64,000 nucleotides of DNA from Cordia subcordata (lineage: Eukaryota > Streptophyta > Magnoliopsida > Boraginales > Cordiaceae). This document shows, one piece after another, positions 36,654-48,562 of this stretch; the stretch's first letter is position 1; each line of letters starts with the position of its first letter. The translations under genes and the position numbers were made by a program. Below the pieces are notes generated by a model that was given only the letters and a program-made list of their open reading frames with translations, was not told the DNA's origin and searched no databases. The stretch lies in the NCBI GenBank assembly GCA_028554755.1, contig JAPTOF010000001.1, positions 3,454,501 through 3,518,500 on the forward strand, written 5' to 3'.

Positions 36654-38283
36654 ACCCGTTCATTGTCCAAAGATGATGGTCGAGTCTAACGCACGACAAA
36701 TTCCACTCGATAAGTAGTTTCATATGCCAAGATTATTATTTAATTTTAAACTGTGGTATATATATTTCTTATACACAAAAGATACAGGGCAAGACTTTGT
36801 ATAATTGATTTAAAACGAGTTGATCACTTATTATTGTATACATAACCAAAAAAAATAAATAAATAAATAATAAAAATGAGTTCTAAACTATTTTATAGGT
36901 TTGAAAACTACATTCCACCTTCACCTAGAGTCTTGTTAAGCTCAACTTAGTTTTCGTGGCGCCAAACGATGCTTGACAAATTGCAATTTGCAGCTGGCTA
37001 TCACATCATTGATGTTAGTATTCTGGAACAGATAGAATCCATTGGAGGAACATCTTCTTCTGAGCTGCCAGTGTGGCTCGTGCTGTTTGGTTCAGCTCCA
37101 TTTTTCTTTTTTTTCCAAACACTGACAAAGCTAATTTAATTACAAGTTGATTGAATATGCTTTGGATTTTGACAGATGCTAATTTGATTGTTTAGTGGAA
37201 GTCATCATCCTCAATTCACCCATTGGATCAATATAACAATCATTATAAATCTCAAATCTTGATAGATTTTTCTACCGGCAGTCCAAATTTTGGGTAATCC
37301 TTATTTTCTTCGCCTACTGAATACTGATTTTGAAACTTATCCTTCTAAATTTTGGTTACTTTGCAACCACCCCTGCAACAATTTTGCAGCCAATTTCTCA
37401 TTGGAGTTGAAGGAAATATCTAATGCGCACGTTAAAATTTACATTTTAAAATGTCACAAATATTATTTTATTCAACCAATTTAAAATATGTATTGAAAAA
37501 GGATCGGCCTCCACCCAATCACCAATACTGGAACTCCACAATATCTGTACAACGCTATCGTCACGCGAGGGACAACCCTCCCAATCGTGACGTCCCTTCC
37601 CAGTCACTTTCTTCCATTAGTACCAAACAGGGGATCTTCTCCATATTTGACGCGTGTCTTTACAAAAGTTCTATTAATAGTCCACGCGTATGGAAATTAA
37701 GGTAGACTTTTTCATTTTTAAGAACACTCCTAAATTGAGAAAATATTCTCTCATCTCCTTTTTCAAAAATACACTTTTTATAACTATTCCCTGACTTGAT
37801 ATTCAAAGAGTTTTTGGCTGGCACTGCACCGGTGTCAAACCCTCGTTGTTTTGCAGGACAAGTCAGCATTTGGACCTGTGAGTCTCGGGGTGTTATTCTT
37901 AATTGGTTCAGTACAGGATCATGTGTAAAAACGCACCACTGAAGAGTTGATCTATTGAGTTTCTATCAGATTTGTTTTTCACATTGTACAATTGCGTTTA
38001 GCAGAAGTTTAATGGTAAAAACAGGACGAGATCCTTCAAAAGATCATACAAATGATAAACCTCCCGTCAAGCAATGCTTTTCTTGATTTTGTTGTACTAA
38101 ATCAATAAGGGATCCTTTGTACTCCCAAGCAAGCAATGCATATCTCACATCTGCATAAAAATGCTGTTTATCTGTAAATATCAACCATATCAACTAACCT
38201 GTACTACGTACAAGAAATTAACTATATTTTGTCTTTTGTAACCAAAGAAATTAAAGCTCATTTTTGGCTCTTTGATTGAAGCC

Positions 38284-38682
38284 ATGACCCCTTCATTACC
38301 ATCCAAGCAAGATCCCAGTTTAAGCGATGGCGAGAAGCAAAAACAACTGGACCACGAGATCAGAGACATGGTCTCTGCTCTCACAAATCGCCTCCAGAGT
38401 CTCCAGAAACTGCAGAAACATTCAAGTGGAAACGACAACAATGAGGAGGATGAGGATGAGGATGATGATCATGGGGTGAGAGTCATCACCCTGGCCGGAA
38501 ACAATGTTGGAGCCCTCATGCGCGGGGAGAAGGACGAGAAACCAGGCCCAGACGGCTTATCAATGGAAGAGCAGGAAGGTTTGAGCACCTATGTGAACAG
38601 CAATTTCCAGGCCATTAACAATTCAATCATGCTGGGTGGTGAATATTCTACCAATGATCCAGGTGTTCACCTGCACATCTGA
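38284..38682 (+). CDS. Conserved plant protein of unknown function
   Basis: Single-exon frame of 132 residues from ATG 38284 (GCCATGA context; the in-frame upstream codons have no ATG). It begins MTPSLPSKQDPSLSDGEKQK. A predicted helix follows (LDHEIRDMVSALTNRLQSLQ), then an acidic stretch (NNEEDEDEDDD), then HGVRVITLAGNNVGALMRGE. Near the end is LSTYVNSNFQAINNSIMLGG followed by DPGVHLHI. The combination of the EIRDMVSA helix, the VRVITLAG(N)N-GA segment and the YVNSNFQAINNSIM block is a pattern I recognise from uncharacterised plant proteins; no biochemical role is known to me. There is no signal peptide or membrane segment. The stop at 38680 comes where related proteins, as I recall them, continue for some 30 polar residues, and an overlapping frame here remains open to 38776, so a frameshift or natural shortening is possible. 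Confidence 0.75.
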   Translation: MTPSLPSKQDPSLSDGEKQKQLDHEIRDMVSALTNRLQSLQKLQKHSSGNDNNEEDEDEDDDHGVRVITLAGNNVGALMRGEKDEKPGPDGLSMEEQEGLSTYVNSNFQAINNSIMLGGEYSTNDPGVHLHI

Positions 38683-39478
38683 CGATTATGCAGGGGATCA
38701 AGCTCACCCCTCTGGTCAGGAAAAGATGCGCGAGAAGAAGGAAGAGGACATCTCAACGATGAGGCTTGCACCTTAATGATGCATATATCTGCCTAACAGA
38801 AGCATATATTTGAAGCATTATTTGGTGTTTACATTATGTATTAGTTTGTGCTGCAAATGTTCATTGTGTTTGCGAAGTAAAAGATATTCTAAATATCTAC
38901 AATCTCGCTTTGATACCCTGAAATTTCAAATACTATTATCGATGGTAGATGCTCGGCTTTTTTAGTGATTGAATTTCAATTTCTTAATCAGACAAAGCAA
39001 ACATATGGTCATAAGGTGTAAATACTCGTTTCAGCGTCCAAGATCACTAGTATAATGAATTTATAATAACCATCTATGGCTGAACTAGTTTATATTAGCC
39101 ATTCAGGCAGCAATTAGCAACACCATAACACAGTACGTAACAGAAAACAAAAAGAAAACGAGAGAAGACCAAAGGAATGGAGAAGTAGAATAATTTATTT
39201 ATTTTCTCTTCAATATACGTGGAGTTTTCCCCCTCTGCCTTATGGTTCTTAGAGGGAAAATCATGACCAACCTATACATTTTGCTTTGGACACTTTTGGA
39301 TATGACATTAACTATGCCAATGAGAAAAGGAAGAAGATAGAAGTGGCAAAAAATGCAAAACTTGCTTGCATCTGGGGCCACTCCAGAAAAGACATGACTC
39401 CATGAAAAAGAGAAAAAGGAAAGAATGAAATTCAACGCTAAGCCGTGAACACTAAGCGATACAGATAGTTACCACACG

Positions 39479-41215
39479 TCAAGGATGCTTCGAGTCATTA
39501 GTGACTTCCATAACATGAAACTGCTGCTGCTCTTGGTCTTTTATATCTTCAGTCTCCTGGATCACATTGTCTTTGTTGTGATTCTTCATTTCCTTGTTCT
39601 TACCCCACAGTAAAATGTACAATCCAGCAATGACAATTGCCGATCCAATCAAACTGTTGATCAAATCGCGAACAAAAAAGGAAAAAAACAAAAAAATTGT
39701 TAGGAAACAGGCAACTCGGATCCGGACAACCTTCTTTAATTATGATATACGAGAGAAACTGCACATAATCATCTTTTCGACACCAAAGAAAAAAAAAGGA
39801 CGGAGAAAAGGAAAATTGGTGTGGCAATACTAGCAGTTAATCACCTTCCCAGATGGAATTCTTCATGGAGGAAGGGAACATCAATCGTGGCCGCCATTAT
39901 CTGGACAAAGGGGCTGAATGCTGCTGTGAAGACAGGACCCCTCTTCTTCACACACCATGACATCCCAACATAGCATAACCCTGATCCCATCATTCCCTAC
40001 ATCCATCCAAATATTTGTTATTTCTAAAAATAACCACTGCTGTACTTTTAGTTCATGGTAGCATTCATGATCGAACTCAAATCTAACCTAGAGATAATGG
40101 CACGAGTAATACTTACAGAATACATCACACTCAACATGTCCATCTTTCGCTTCACGATCCAAATGGAAAGGTTCCGCCCAATGGATAAACACAGGATAGC
40201 AGCCTGAATGGCACTAAAAAAGGCCATGATGGCAGTGCTGGAGTATTGGCATGGATAGCTCTTGCTAATATTCGATTGCAGAAGGAACCAGGAGGACCAC
40301 AGCAGTGTCCCTGCAAGCAATGCTAGCGAACCAGTTGTTCGCCTCTCTGCCCTTTTCATTGAGCTCAGCCTGATGACTTGCTGCTGGGATTGGCTTGTTT
40401 GTTGTAGGCTTGAGTAATTAGTCAGCGGCATTCCTCGGTAGAGGGTCAGTAAAATGGCACCTGCGAGGCATATGATTGTGCCAATTACTTTAGCTTTTCC
40501 ACTGCCATCTTTTATGTTCACAGTCTCTAATCTGCGGCAAAAATCAAATTCTTTTTAACTCTTAATCTGCATCAAAGTAAATTCTTTTTCATTATGATGA
40601 GATGTGTGTTATAAAACGCCTATTTTACAACAACATATGTATGCATACCCGAAAGGTAAAGCCATTAGAAATGTGGTCACCGGGACAACGTTGAGAAAAG
40701 CACATGAGAAAGTTGCAGATGTGTACTCTATTCCGAGTAGGAACAGGTATTGTGTAAGAGACGCCCTACAAGATACAAAACAAGAACGGTTTCTTAAGGT
40801 ACCATGAGCAGAACAAGTTAGAAATTACAAATGAAATTGCATTTACAGCTTACCCAACAATTGCACTCAAGAAGAGGCAACATAGGATCTTTAATGTAAG
40901 CTTCGGTCTTCTGTTCCTGCAAGCAAAGCACAAGTAACATAAACTGTATGCAAAATGTGAATCAGAATGCGAAATCATTTTCTTCAACGGCTACGAAATT
41001 TACTGAAAGACACGATAACAAGAGAAATCCTACCTTTCGACAAAGAAGGCTATGGGGCCTAAAAAGATTGCAGAAATTGTCTGCCTGTACGTGATGAATA
41101 CCAAATGGTTCATCCCATCATTGACAATTACTTTGAGAAGTACATTACTAACGGCAAAGGCAAGATCAATTGCCATCATAATGATAACAGGGTACCATTT
41201 TTTGCAGTTCTTCAT
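39479..41215 (-). CDS. WAT1-related (nodulin MtN21/EamA-type) membrane transporter
   Basis: Six coding exons on the minus strand: 41215-41034, 40916-40854, 40765-40649, 40531-40117, 39996-39845 and 39653-39479. All introns are GT-AG, and 1104 nt encode 367 residues. The protein starts MKNCKKWYPVIIMMAIDLAF. It shows the two EamA repeats expected to give ten membrane helices, with family hallmarks ITYRQTISAIFLGPIAFFVE, SLTQYLFLLGIEYTSATF, FLNVVPVTTFLMALPFG, VIGTIICLAGAILLTLYRG, MSWCVKKRGPVFTAAFSPF and SLIGSAIVIAGLYILLWGK. A charged cytosolic tail ends NDSKHP. Characterised relatives (WAT1, UMAMITs) carry auxin or amino acids across the vacuolar or plasma membrane; the substrate here cannot be read from sequence. 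Length and exon number are typical. Nothing is missing. Confidence 0.95.
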
Positions 41216-41347
41216 CTGATGAGTCTTCTAGTAGAGCAGTGAGGGTGACTGAGCGGCTAAGTTTTTCTTGCCCGAATTGAATCTGTTGTGCGCTTGCTTA
41301 ACAACAAGTCTACGATAGATGGTGGAGCTGAAACGCGCATCTGTAAT

Positions 41348-41355
41348 CTATATAG
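41348..41355 (-). promoter_or_regulatory. Candidate TATA box for the WAT1-like gene
   Basis: CTATATAG lies about 135 bp upstream of the start codon. It is palindromic, so strand is assigned from the neighbouring gene only. Confidence 0.35.
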
Positions 41356-41359
41356 AGCA

Positions 41360-44300
41360 CGTTCCAGAATCAGAGTGAGGGGAAAGCAAGACCAAATTCT
41401 TCCAGGCACATGAATGGCTTTAAGCTACCAATATTTTACATTAGTTTCACTGGTACATAAATTTCTTTAACTAATTTAACAAATATTCTCTTTCTTTTTT
41501 TGCTTTTCCTCTGCCTTGTGCTTTCTTACGTATACGGAACTTGGAAAAAATCCATCTCTTTGTTTAAGCATCTCAAATCTGACTCGCAGAATGCCTAATC
41601 TCAACATGGACCATGAGTTTTTCATTAGATTCTAGATATTAATAAACATGTGAGTCCATTCTTTGTAGATTATTATTATTTTTTTTTTCTTGGATAGCAT
41701 CTAATACTTCTAAGAGAACATAATGTCCAATCTCTGAAAACAATTTGTAGAAAGTGGACACCATCTTTAGTCAAAATCTCCCAATTCAAAACCAGTGAAT
41801 AGTGGGTGCTTTTGAGTGACAACGATAGAACTTGATACTTAGGTACATCACCCTATACATATTATTCGTTTTCCTCGTCAAGCTATATATGGCAGTGAAC
41901 TAATGGCTGAGGGATCTGTGCTTCATGTGTTAATTAGCTGCCATTTGATGACAGTTAGTCTTGTCAAACCATCAATTTTTCATTGACAAATTTCAGTTAG
42001 ATATACATCTCAACATGGAATAGTATGAAACATCGAGCTTTCTAATCTACATTAGAGATACCTAATTTTCTGAATCTCAAGTACGAGCTTACCATTGACG
42101 AACGAATAATTAATTCTGGAAAAAAAAAAAAACTCTTAAAACATGTCATGCTTCCAAAACATGGGGTTAAAAGAATGGGCAGTTGGAAAATCTTTGATAG
42201 GGTGATGAGACTAGGGGTTCAGTGACGTGGAAGATTTGAGTGATCCAGAAGAAAGCAACAAAAGCAAGAGGGATTAATGTAGTTCCTTTTCCATGAGGGT
42301 AAAGTTAACAGATGTGACATGGCACTCGACATTGTTGGGATGGAGAATCACTGTGACGTGCTTTTTTAACTTTTTACTTGCCGCGTGTCATTCTCGCCAG
42401 ATTTTCCACGTCAAATCTTAAAGTTTTTTTTTTTCGATTAGATACGATTTATTAGGTCAATCGCAATAGTTTCTGGCTGTTTGGGAGTACTTATTTTAGT
42501 GCTTATTAACAGGTACAAGAAAAAGTATGTGAGTAATACTTTTTTACTGTAATTGCTGCTTATAAACACCAAAATAAACGCTCCCAAATAGGCTTTTTAT
42601 CTATACATAAAACTAGTATAATAAACCTGTGCGTTTATATGAGGCAAATTCAATTATGTTTCATATTAATTGTTAATATATAAGTATATTTTTTATGATT
42701 CGTTTTAACATATGATATATGATGGGATAATGTTTTAGAATAATGTGATAAATTTATGTTTATGTGATATAAATTACTTAGCAATATTATAATTTTGAAG
42801 ATTGTGTAAGTGTCATAAATATTATTGTCAAGAATGATAAAATGGACATTACTCCCGGTAGTTCATAAGCAGGTAACTATTCTTTGTAATTTAAAACACA
42901 TCACGTTATCCTTGTGTTACTCCAAATGATTCATAATTTTGAACGTTAACTTTTTATGTCTTATTTAACGAATAGTGCATATTACACTCTTCTTTCTCAC
43001 ATGTATGGATGTCAAATGTTAGAATTTACTATACTTTTGGACTAAAATATCCTCATTTAGACATATAACTTAATTTGTGTTATCTTCACTTTATGAAATC
43101 AAAAAATTAGGAAATAAAAATTAAAAAATAATATCTTGAAAATAAAAAATTAAAAATAAAAATAGAAATAAAAACCTTAAAATTTTAAAAAAGAATTAAA
43201 GATTTAAAAATTTTAGAAATTAGGAAATTTCAAAACTTAAAATAATTAGTTTTTTATTTTTTAAATTTTTTATAATTTCTAGTTTGTATATTTTAATTTT
43301 TAAAGTTCGAATTGTTGGTACATGCATTTGCATCTTTTTGTGTTGTTAAAGAGTTAGGCTCATTAGCTCATCATTTTAGGAGTAAAATAGAGGGTCAAGT
43401 CTAAACCCTCCCTCTATATTGTACTTTCTGATTTTTGGTGGAATAGAACTTTAAGGGATGTCGCCCCCTTTTTAAAAAAAAAAGAGTTTCAAATTTTTAG
43501 TTTTTTTTTTTTTTTACTTTTTTAATCTTAAACTTTTATTTTTATACCAAAATTTTTAATTTTTAATTTTTAAGTCTTTAAAATTTTTAATTTTTAAATA
43601 ACGAATAAAGTTATTTAATAATAAATAAAGATATTTAAACACATTCAAAATAAAAAAATTTTATTATATTAAAAAATTTTGAAAGTAGTGGACACGACAA
43701 CGATGATCTACGATGATAACTCTCCTCTATTCCGATCTTTTCTCAGCCAAAAGGGCGGTGCACTCCTGATAAAAGTAAAAATGAAGAGCACAAACCAAAG
43801 GAGCAAAAGTGAGACACAAGTAAGCCTATTATGAATGAGTAGCAGTCGCAAGACGCAAGCTTTTTAGCTTTTCTGCTGTAATGTGAAACCTTATGGGTTT
43901 TGTAGCACTCTTAAAAATTTTGTAGAAGCTATTACTGTGGGTGGTGAATATTTGTGTTTTGTCACAGACGCATGATGAAAATATTTGAAGCTTTGTTATG
44001 TTTAGTGAACGGATTAAAAATTGCAAAAAGAGTTATTGAAGGTTAAAGTTCTGGACAAATTACAGACAATTCCAATTAAAAAAATTGAAAGTAAATATTT
44101 CAAAAAATTCCGAAATTGTGTCATAATGAAAGTAGGTAATAATTGAGGTGAAGTAAGTTTAATGTGAAATCTCAGTGAAAATAATTTGTTATAAAAAAAA
44201 AAAAACTGGTTTATTGAACACTTGTAAAAAGACAAAATCAACTTACATAACGTATCTTTAACAAATATTTTTAATTAAATAAACAAATGAAATATAATTA

Positions 44301-44629
44301 AATCTGCAAGAATTATGGGTTGAATTTCACTGTTTAGAAAAAAAAATACTTGCCTTAAACAGAAGAAGCAAGATATATGGAAGTGATATAATTGTTTACC
44401 CAAAAAATTTGTTACCTTAATGGATTTGATTTAACTTTTTACTAAAACAATTCCATGCCATAAACAAATTCAACGCAATTTGCTGCTTGATTTTTTAATT
44501 TTCATGCTTGCAATTAAGAATACACATTGTATTCATTTAGCTTATGTCCCACGGCCAAATGACATATATTTAAATTGTACACATCAGCTTGCCAAAATAA
44601 TAGCTCTTGGTCATTGTTTTATATATATT
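41360..44629. other. AT-rich intergenic region with repeat debris
   Basis: No gene seen. 43080-43680 is extremely AT-rich with near-palindromic A/T runs. A small MITE-like inverted repeat is at 42474-42598, and a possible Helitron-end relic (ACTAGTATAATAAACCTGTG) is at about 42610. Confidence 0.55.
42474..42598. mobile_element. Small MITE, about 125 bp, terminal inverted repeats
   Basis: The left end GGCTGTTTGGGAGTACTTAT and the reverse complement of the right end GCCTATTTGGGAGCGTTTAT match at about 15 of 20 positions. The repeat extends inward (TTTAGTGCTTAT against TTTGGTGTTTAT), so the element folds into one hairpin. No target duplication was securely identified. Confidence 0.7.
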
Positions 44630-44630
44630 A

Positions 44631-44963
44631 CTAGTGTGATACCGGTGCCATGCACGGGGAGCGATATATGTGATTGGATGTATTAAAACTATAGAGTTTT
44701 TGTATCTTACTAAATAATTATTGAAATAATTTTATGCTATGAAATTAATGAAACAATGTTGAGATATATAAAGAAATAACTTAATATTAATTAAATTAAA
44801 ATGTTTAATACAGGAATGGAACTAAATAAATGATGAGAAACAAAAAATGATCTAATAATAGGCATATTTAATTAATTATAAGAAATTATAGAGAGTTTGT
44901 CATATAAAGCATTACTTGGCAGTATGAAATTACAACTTATTTTGCTTTATTATATAGTATAGA
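44631..44963 (-). mobile_element. Short non-autonomous Helitron
   Basis: Read on the minus strand, the element begins TCTATACTATATAATAAAGC, preceded by A, and ends CTAG followed by T. This is the expected A|TC...CTRR|T insertion of Helitrons. A few bases inside the 3' end is a GC-rich hairpin (plus strand CCGGTGC-CAT-GCACGGG, one mismatch), the family's 3' signature. The element is 333 bp and lacks RepHel coding sequence. Terminal hallmarks only support it; no empty site was available. Confidence 0.72.
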
Positions 44964-45168
44964 TTATTATAGACAGACAGATAGATATATTATAGATGGA
45001 TTCGGATTCATTTTTTTTTTATATGTAGAAATTTAATTTTTCATTTCAGTAACTTTCTTCCTTCTTAAACAATCATTTATTTTGAAGACTAATTTTCAGT
45101 TCTAATTCTAGTTGCATTCTTATTCTAGAAACAATCTATTTTTGTTTTACTTTAATGTCTATCTTTGT

Positions 45169-45694
45169 TAGGGGCGAGCATTCGGTTTTTAACTGAACCG
45201 AACCGAACCGAATTTTTTTCTTCTAATTTTGAAAATCGAACCGAACCGAATTGTCTAAAAACCGAATAAGCCGAAACCGAAATATATTTTGGTCTATTCG
45301 GTTCGGTTCGGTTAAAATCGAAATTAACCAATAATTAAAAAAAAAAGAAATAAAATGGGATAAATTGTTGCAAGAAAAATACAATAAACCTAACGTAATC
45401 ACTCTTATTCATTAAATATATCATAAACAATATATAATGAAGCATAATTATATAAACAAATTCTAATAAACAATATATAAATTCTAATTGATGTACAAAA
45501 TATTAAATACTTTTAATATATAAAAATACAATTCGGTTAATTCGGTCTATTCGGTCACTTTTCATACTAACCAAACCGAACTGAATAGGCCGAATTTTTT
45601 TTAAAAAAATAACCAAACCGAACCGAATAGATCAAATAACCAAACCGAATAGACCGAACTCAATTAAGTTCGGTTCGATTTTTGCTCACCCCTA
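45169..45694. mobile_element. hAT-type MITE with 8-bp target-site duplication
   Basis: The element starts TAGGGGCGAGCA and ends TGCTCACCCCTA, a 12-bp terminal inverted repeat with one mismatch. It is flanked on both sides by the identical 8-bp ATCTTTGT (45161-45168 and 45695-45702). An 8-bp duplication and TAGGG-type termini are characteristic of the hAT superfamily. The 526-bp body has many CGGTT/AACCG units near both ends that can pair with each other, around an AT-rich centre. No transposase frame is present, so it is non-autonomous. Confidence 0.9.
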
Positions 45695-45702
45695 ATCTTT
45701 GT

Positions 45703-46429
45703 TTTAACACAAGGGCGTTAAGTTTTATAAAATGTCAAGTACCTTCACGGATTAAATTGAGATCGAGTCATTGCTTTTGGTCATTTCCATCTTTTTATCT
45801 TCTCTCTCTGTCATGTCCTCCTTTTTCTCCACGTACCTTTACGACTCTTCCAATTAGAGGGCGTTTGGCTTCGTTTATAAGTAGATAAAAGAAAAAAGGC
45901 CTGTTTGGTAAAATTTTTTCATTAAGTTTTGCATGTTTATAAGCAAATTACAAAAAAAAAAAAAAAAAACCCTCTGCTTTTTACTTGCTTATGAGATTCA
46001 GCTTTGCTTTTTTAAGCTGCTTATAAGCAATTTTTAACGTTTATGCAAATGACCACATAAATAAAATTGTGTTTAAATAAAATATGCTTATAAGTTATCG
46101 ATATATTTAGCAAATACGTGCTTATAAATAATAGTTTTGTTCAAATGACTAAAGACCCTTCATTAAAATAAAAAATGCTACTTTTTTCAAGTGGTCGAGT
46201 TATCATTTAATTCAGTCTCGTCCTATTGTCATGATATATATAAAAAAAAAGATAATAAAATTTAAATATCCTGAGATTAAATAAAGTTTGCCCACGAAAT
46301 GAGAAAAAAAAAAAAAAACAATTTACCAATAAAATATACACGAAAAGAAAATGGAAATAACGAGACACAAAACTTTACCAAAACACCTTGTATATTTGCT
46401 CACCCTTTCCTTCAAACGGACTTGGATTA
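45703..46429. other. Intergenic region with repeat-like A-rich segments
   Basis: No gene recognised. 45866-46030 contains CGTTTGGC and AAGCTGCTTATAAGCA blocks like the MITE-like repeat at 25137-25255. Long A runs are at 45952-45969 and about 46303-46318. Confidence 0.5.
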
Positions 46430-47534
46430 TCTATACTATAGTATAAAATAGACCCCGTTGAATGTCATGTTGCCACATGTATTTACTACTTTTTTTTACG
46501 TGTTTACCGTTGAATAATGTTAAAAAAATGCGTAGCTGTCCTTTAAAAAAAAATCATAAATGGCCTTCCTTTTCTAGAATTTTCCTTTTTTATTATATTT
46601 GATTTTTCGATTTAATTCATCTGTAATTGCAGAATTTTAACTCTTTCGATTTTCAAAATCATAAAATATATGAACATTACAAGTCTGTTGCCTACAACTA
46701 AATCATTTAGTTGTTGTTCAATTCAATTTCTTCCCTTTTCGTACACTAAAAAATCTTTCCTTTTTCTTCTCCATATATTATTTACACTTAATCATTAGCC
46801 TAAAATCATGGTTAAATCATTATTTTAGTGTCATATTTCAGCTCACATATTCCAATCTCACACATGATAATGCAGATTTGCTTCCCTTTTGTTTTAGATA
46901 CTCGCAATTCGATCGATTCCTTTTATATGACCACAATTTCTCTGTAATTCAGCAGGGTCTGTTTTACACTATAACATAGAAGTATAGATTAAATATATTT
47001 TTAGAAAATGGAGGCAAACCTTTCTTCTGTTTTAAGAAGAATATGTAAAAAAGAAAGATTTTTTTTCAAAATCCTTTTCTAATCTATAATTTAATTTTAA
47101 ACCCTAAACGTAATTCTGTCAATTGAAATATATATATATATATATATGAACTTGACTACTTAAAATGTTATCATATATATTGTAGTCTAATCATTATATG
47201 ATATTTAAAGCATAGTAACGTCATTAATTTCTATTTGCTTTGGTAAAATATAACAAGTTATTATAGATCATATAGAAAAGTTGATTTTTTAATACTATTC
47301 AGCTATTTGTAGTAATAGGTTTTTTCCACTATATGATTGCAAATTTTTTTATTAGGTAGGTCTAATTTTTTTTTTCCAATACAATGTTATATTATTAACC
47401 TAATGTATTTTCTTATTATTTAATCTATTAAAATTAGTTCATATAATTTGTTTGAAACATTTGTATGGATAAAAAATTAAATCTTTCTACCTACATATGG
47501 CATATTTTGTGCAATCAAATAGGTGACATACTAG
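46430..47534 (+). mobile_element. Candidate Helitron, about 1.1 kb
   Basis: The left end A|TCTATACTATAGTATAAAA matches a Helitron 5' terminus and closely resembles the 5' end of the short element at 44963. The right end is CTAG followed by T at 47531-47534. The subterminal hairpin is weak or absent, so the right boundary is uncertain. No helicase coding sequence was seen. Confidence 0.45.
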
Positions 47535-47818
47535 TTATATCCTAAATATCACAACGTCACAGGATAAATTTGATAATAATAAAAATTTATTATATAGAAT
47601 AAAGTGACTGAGTGCGGTGTCATCTCAATTTGTTTTGTTTTTAATATTATTTTATTATATAATACAAATATAAAAAATATATCAACTACATGCATTATAT
47701 TTATTGAGAGGTGATATTGGTCAATTATGTTTTCAAATTTTTATATTTTAACTTTTCAACCATTAAAATCAATCTTTTTTTCTTTCAATTTGACGGGTAA
47801 GCTTACTGTTAAACTAAG

Positions 47819-48050
47819 GGTCTGTTTAGATTAACTTTTTTTAAAAGTATTTTTTTAACAGCTTTTAAAAAATAGTTTTTTTTAGAAGCTAAAAATTCTG
47901 GCTTCTTAAAAAACCTGTATTTGAGCTTTTTTCAGAATTTCATCTTGTTTGAAAGCCTGATCAAATAGTTATTACAAATGTAATATAACTTTTTCAAGAA
48001 AAAAAAATATTTTTCCTGAAAAAAAAAGTCAATCCAAACAAGCCATAGGC
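47819..48050. mobile_element. MITE, copy 2, same family as 32519-32752
   Basis: The left end GGTCTGTTTAGATTAACTTT and the reverse complement of the right end GGCTTGTTTGGATTGACTTT form the terminal repeat. The whole element aligns by eye with the reverse complement of the copy at 32519-32752. It lies about 20 bp upstream of the LTR element. Confidence 0.75.
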
Positions 48051-48070
48051 AGAAGTTGGAGATTCAATAT

Positions 48071-48546
48071 TGTTGGGTTATGGTTCAAAGTCTAAGTCCA
48101 TACAAATTATGAACCTTGCGAAAGACAATTAATTATGTTACCAAAATATAAGCTGCCTAAATAGTAAATGAGAAATCTTAGGAAGTAAGGATCTCTCTTC
48201 TATAAATAGAGGGTCTTATAACTTGTATTTGATGTGCTTTAGGGCCACATCCATGGAGGGCGTAGGTGAGAGGGAGAGTCCAAGAGCAGCAAGAGTGTCT
48301 TACATTCGTTCTAATTCTGTTAGAGCCATTATAAGGACTGCATTGGGGGAGGGTTTAGACTTTTTTCTGTCCATGTAAAAAGTCACCTGAGTTGTAAACT
48401 ATTAATATTGAATAGTGAAATTCATCCCAGAGAGGATCGTGAACGTAAACAGAGAGCTGAACCACGTTAAAAATATCACGTGTTCTTTGTGTGTGTTTTT
48501 CGGCTGTGCATTGGTGTATGTGCTTGTGTCCTCGATTTTTCCGACA
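48071..48546 (+). repeat. 5' LTR
   Basis: 476 bp, TG...CA ends. Contains TATAAATAGAGGG (about 48201-48213), a plausible TATA box for the element's own transcript. Confidence 0.88.
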
Positions 48547-48547
48547 A

Positions 48548-48562
48548 GTGATATCAAAGCCT
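48548..48562 (+). other. Primer binding site of the LTR element
   Basis: GTGATATCAAAGCC resembles the common plant PBS TGGTATCAGAGCC, complementary to initiator methionine tRNA, and sits one to two bases after the LTR end. Confidence 0.75.

Larger units (their letters stand above)
34761..38270. other. Intergenic region with repeats and a C-rich tract
   Basis: No gene recognised. The region contains a two-copy repeat at 35427-35492, a degenerate AT-rich minisatellite at 36100-36440 and a striking C-rich tract at 36597-36653. GTGACGTCCC at about 37587 is an as-1/CRE-like core, upstream of the unknown gene at 38284. Confidence 0.5.

Noticed and set aside
42605..42650. ACTAGTATAATAAACCTGTG, resembling a minus-strand Helitron 3' end
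   Set aside because: The hairpin is poor and no matching 5' terminus was found to the right, so at most it is a relic.
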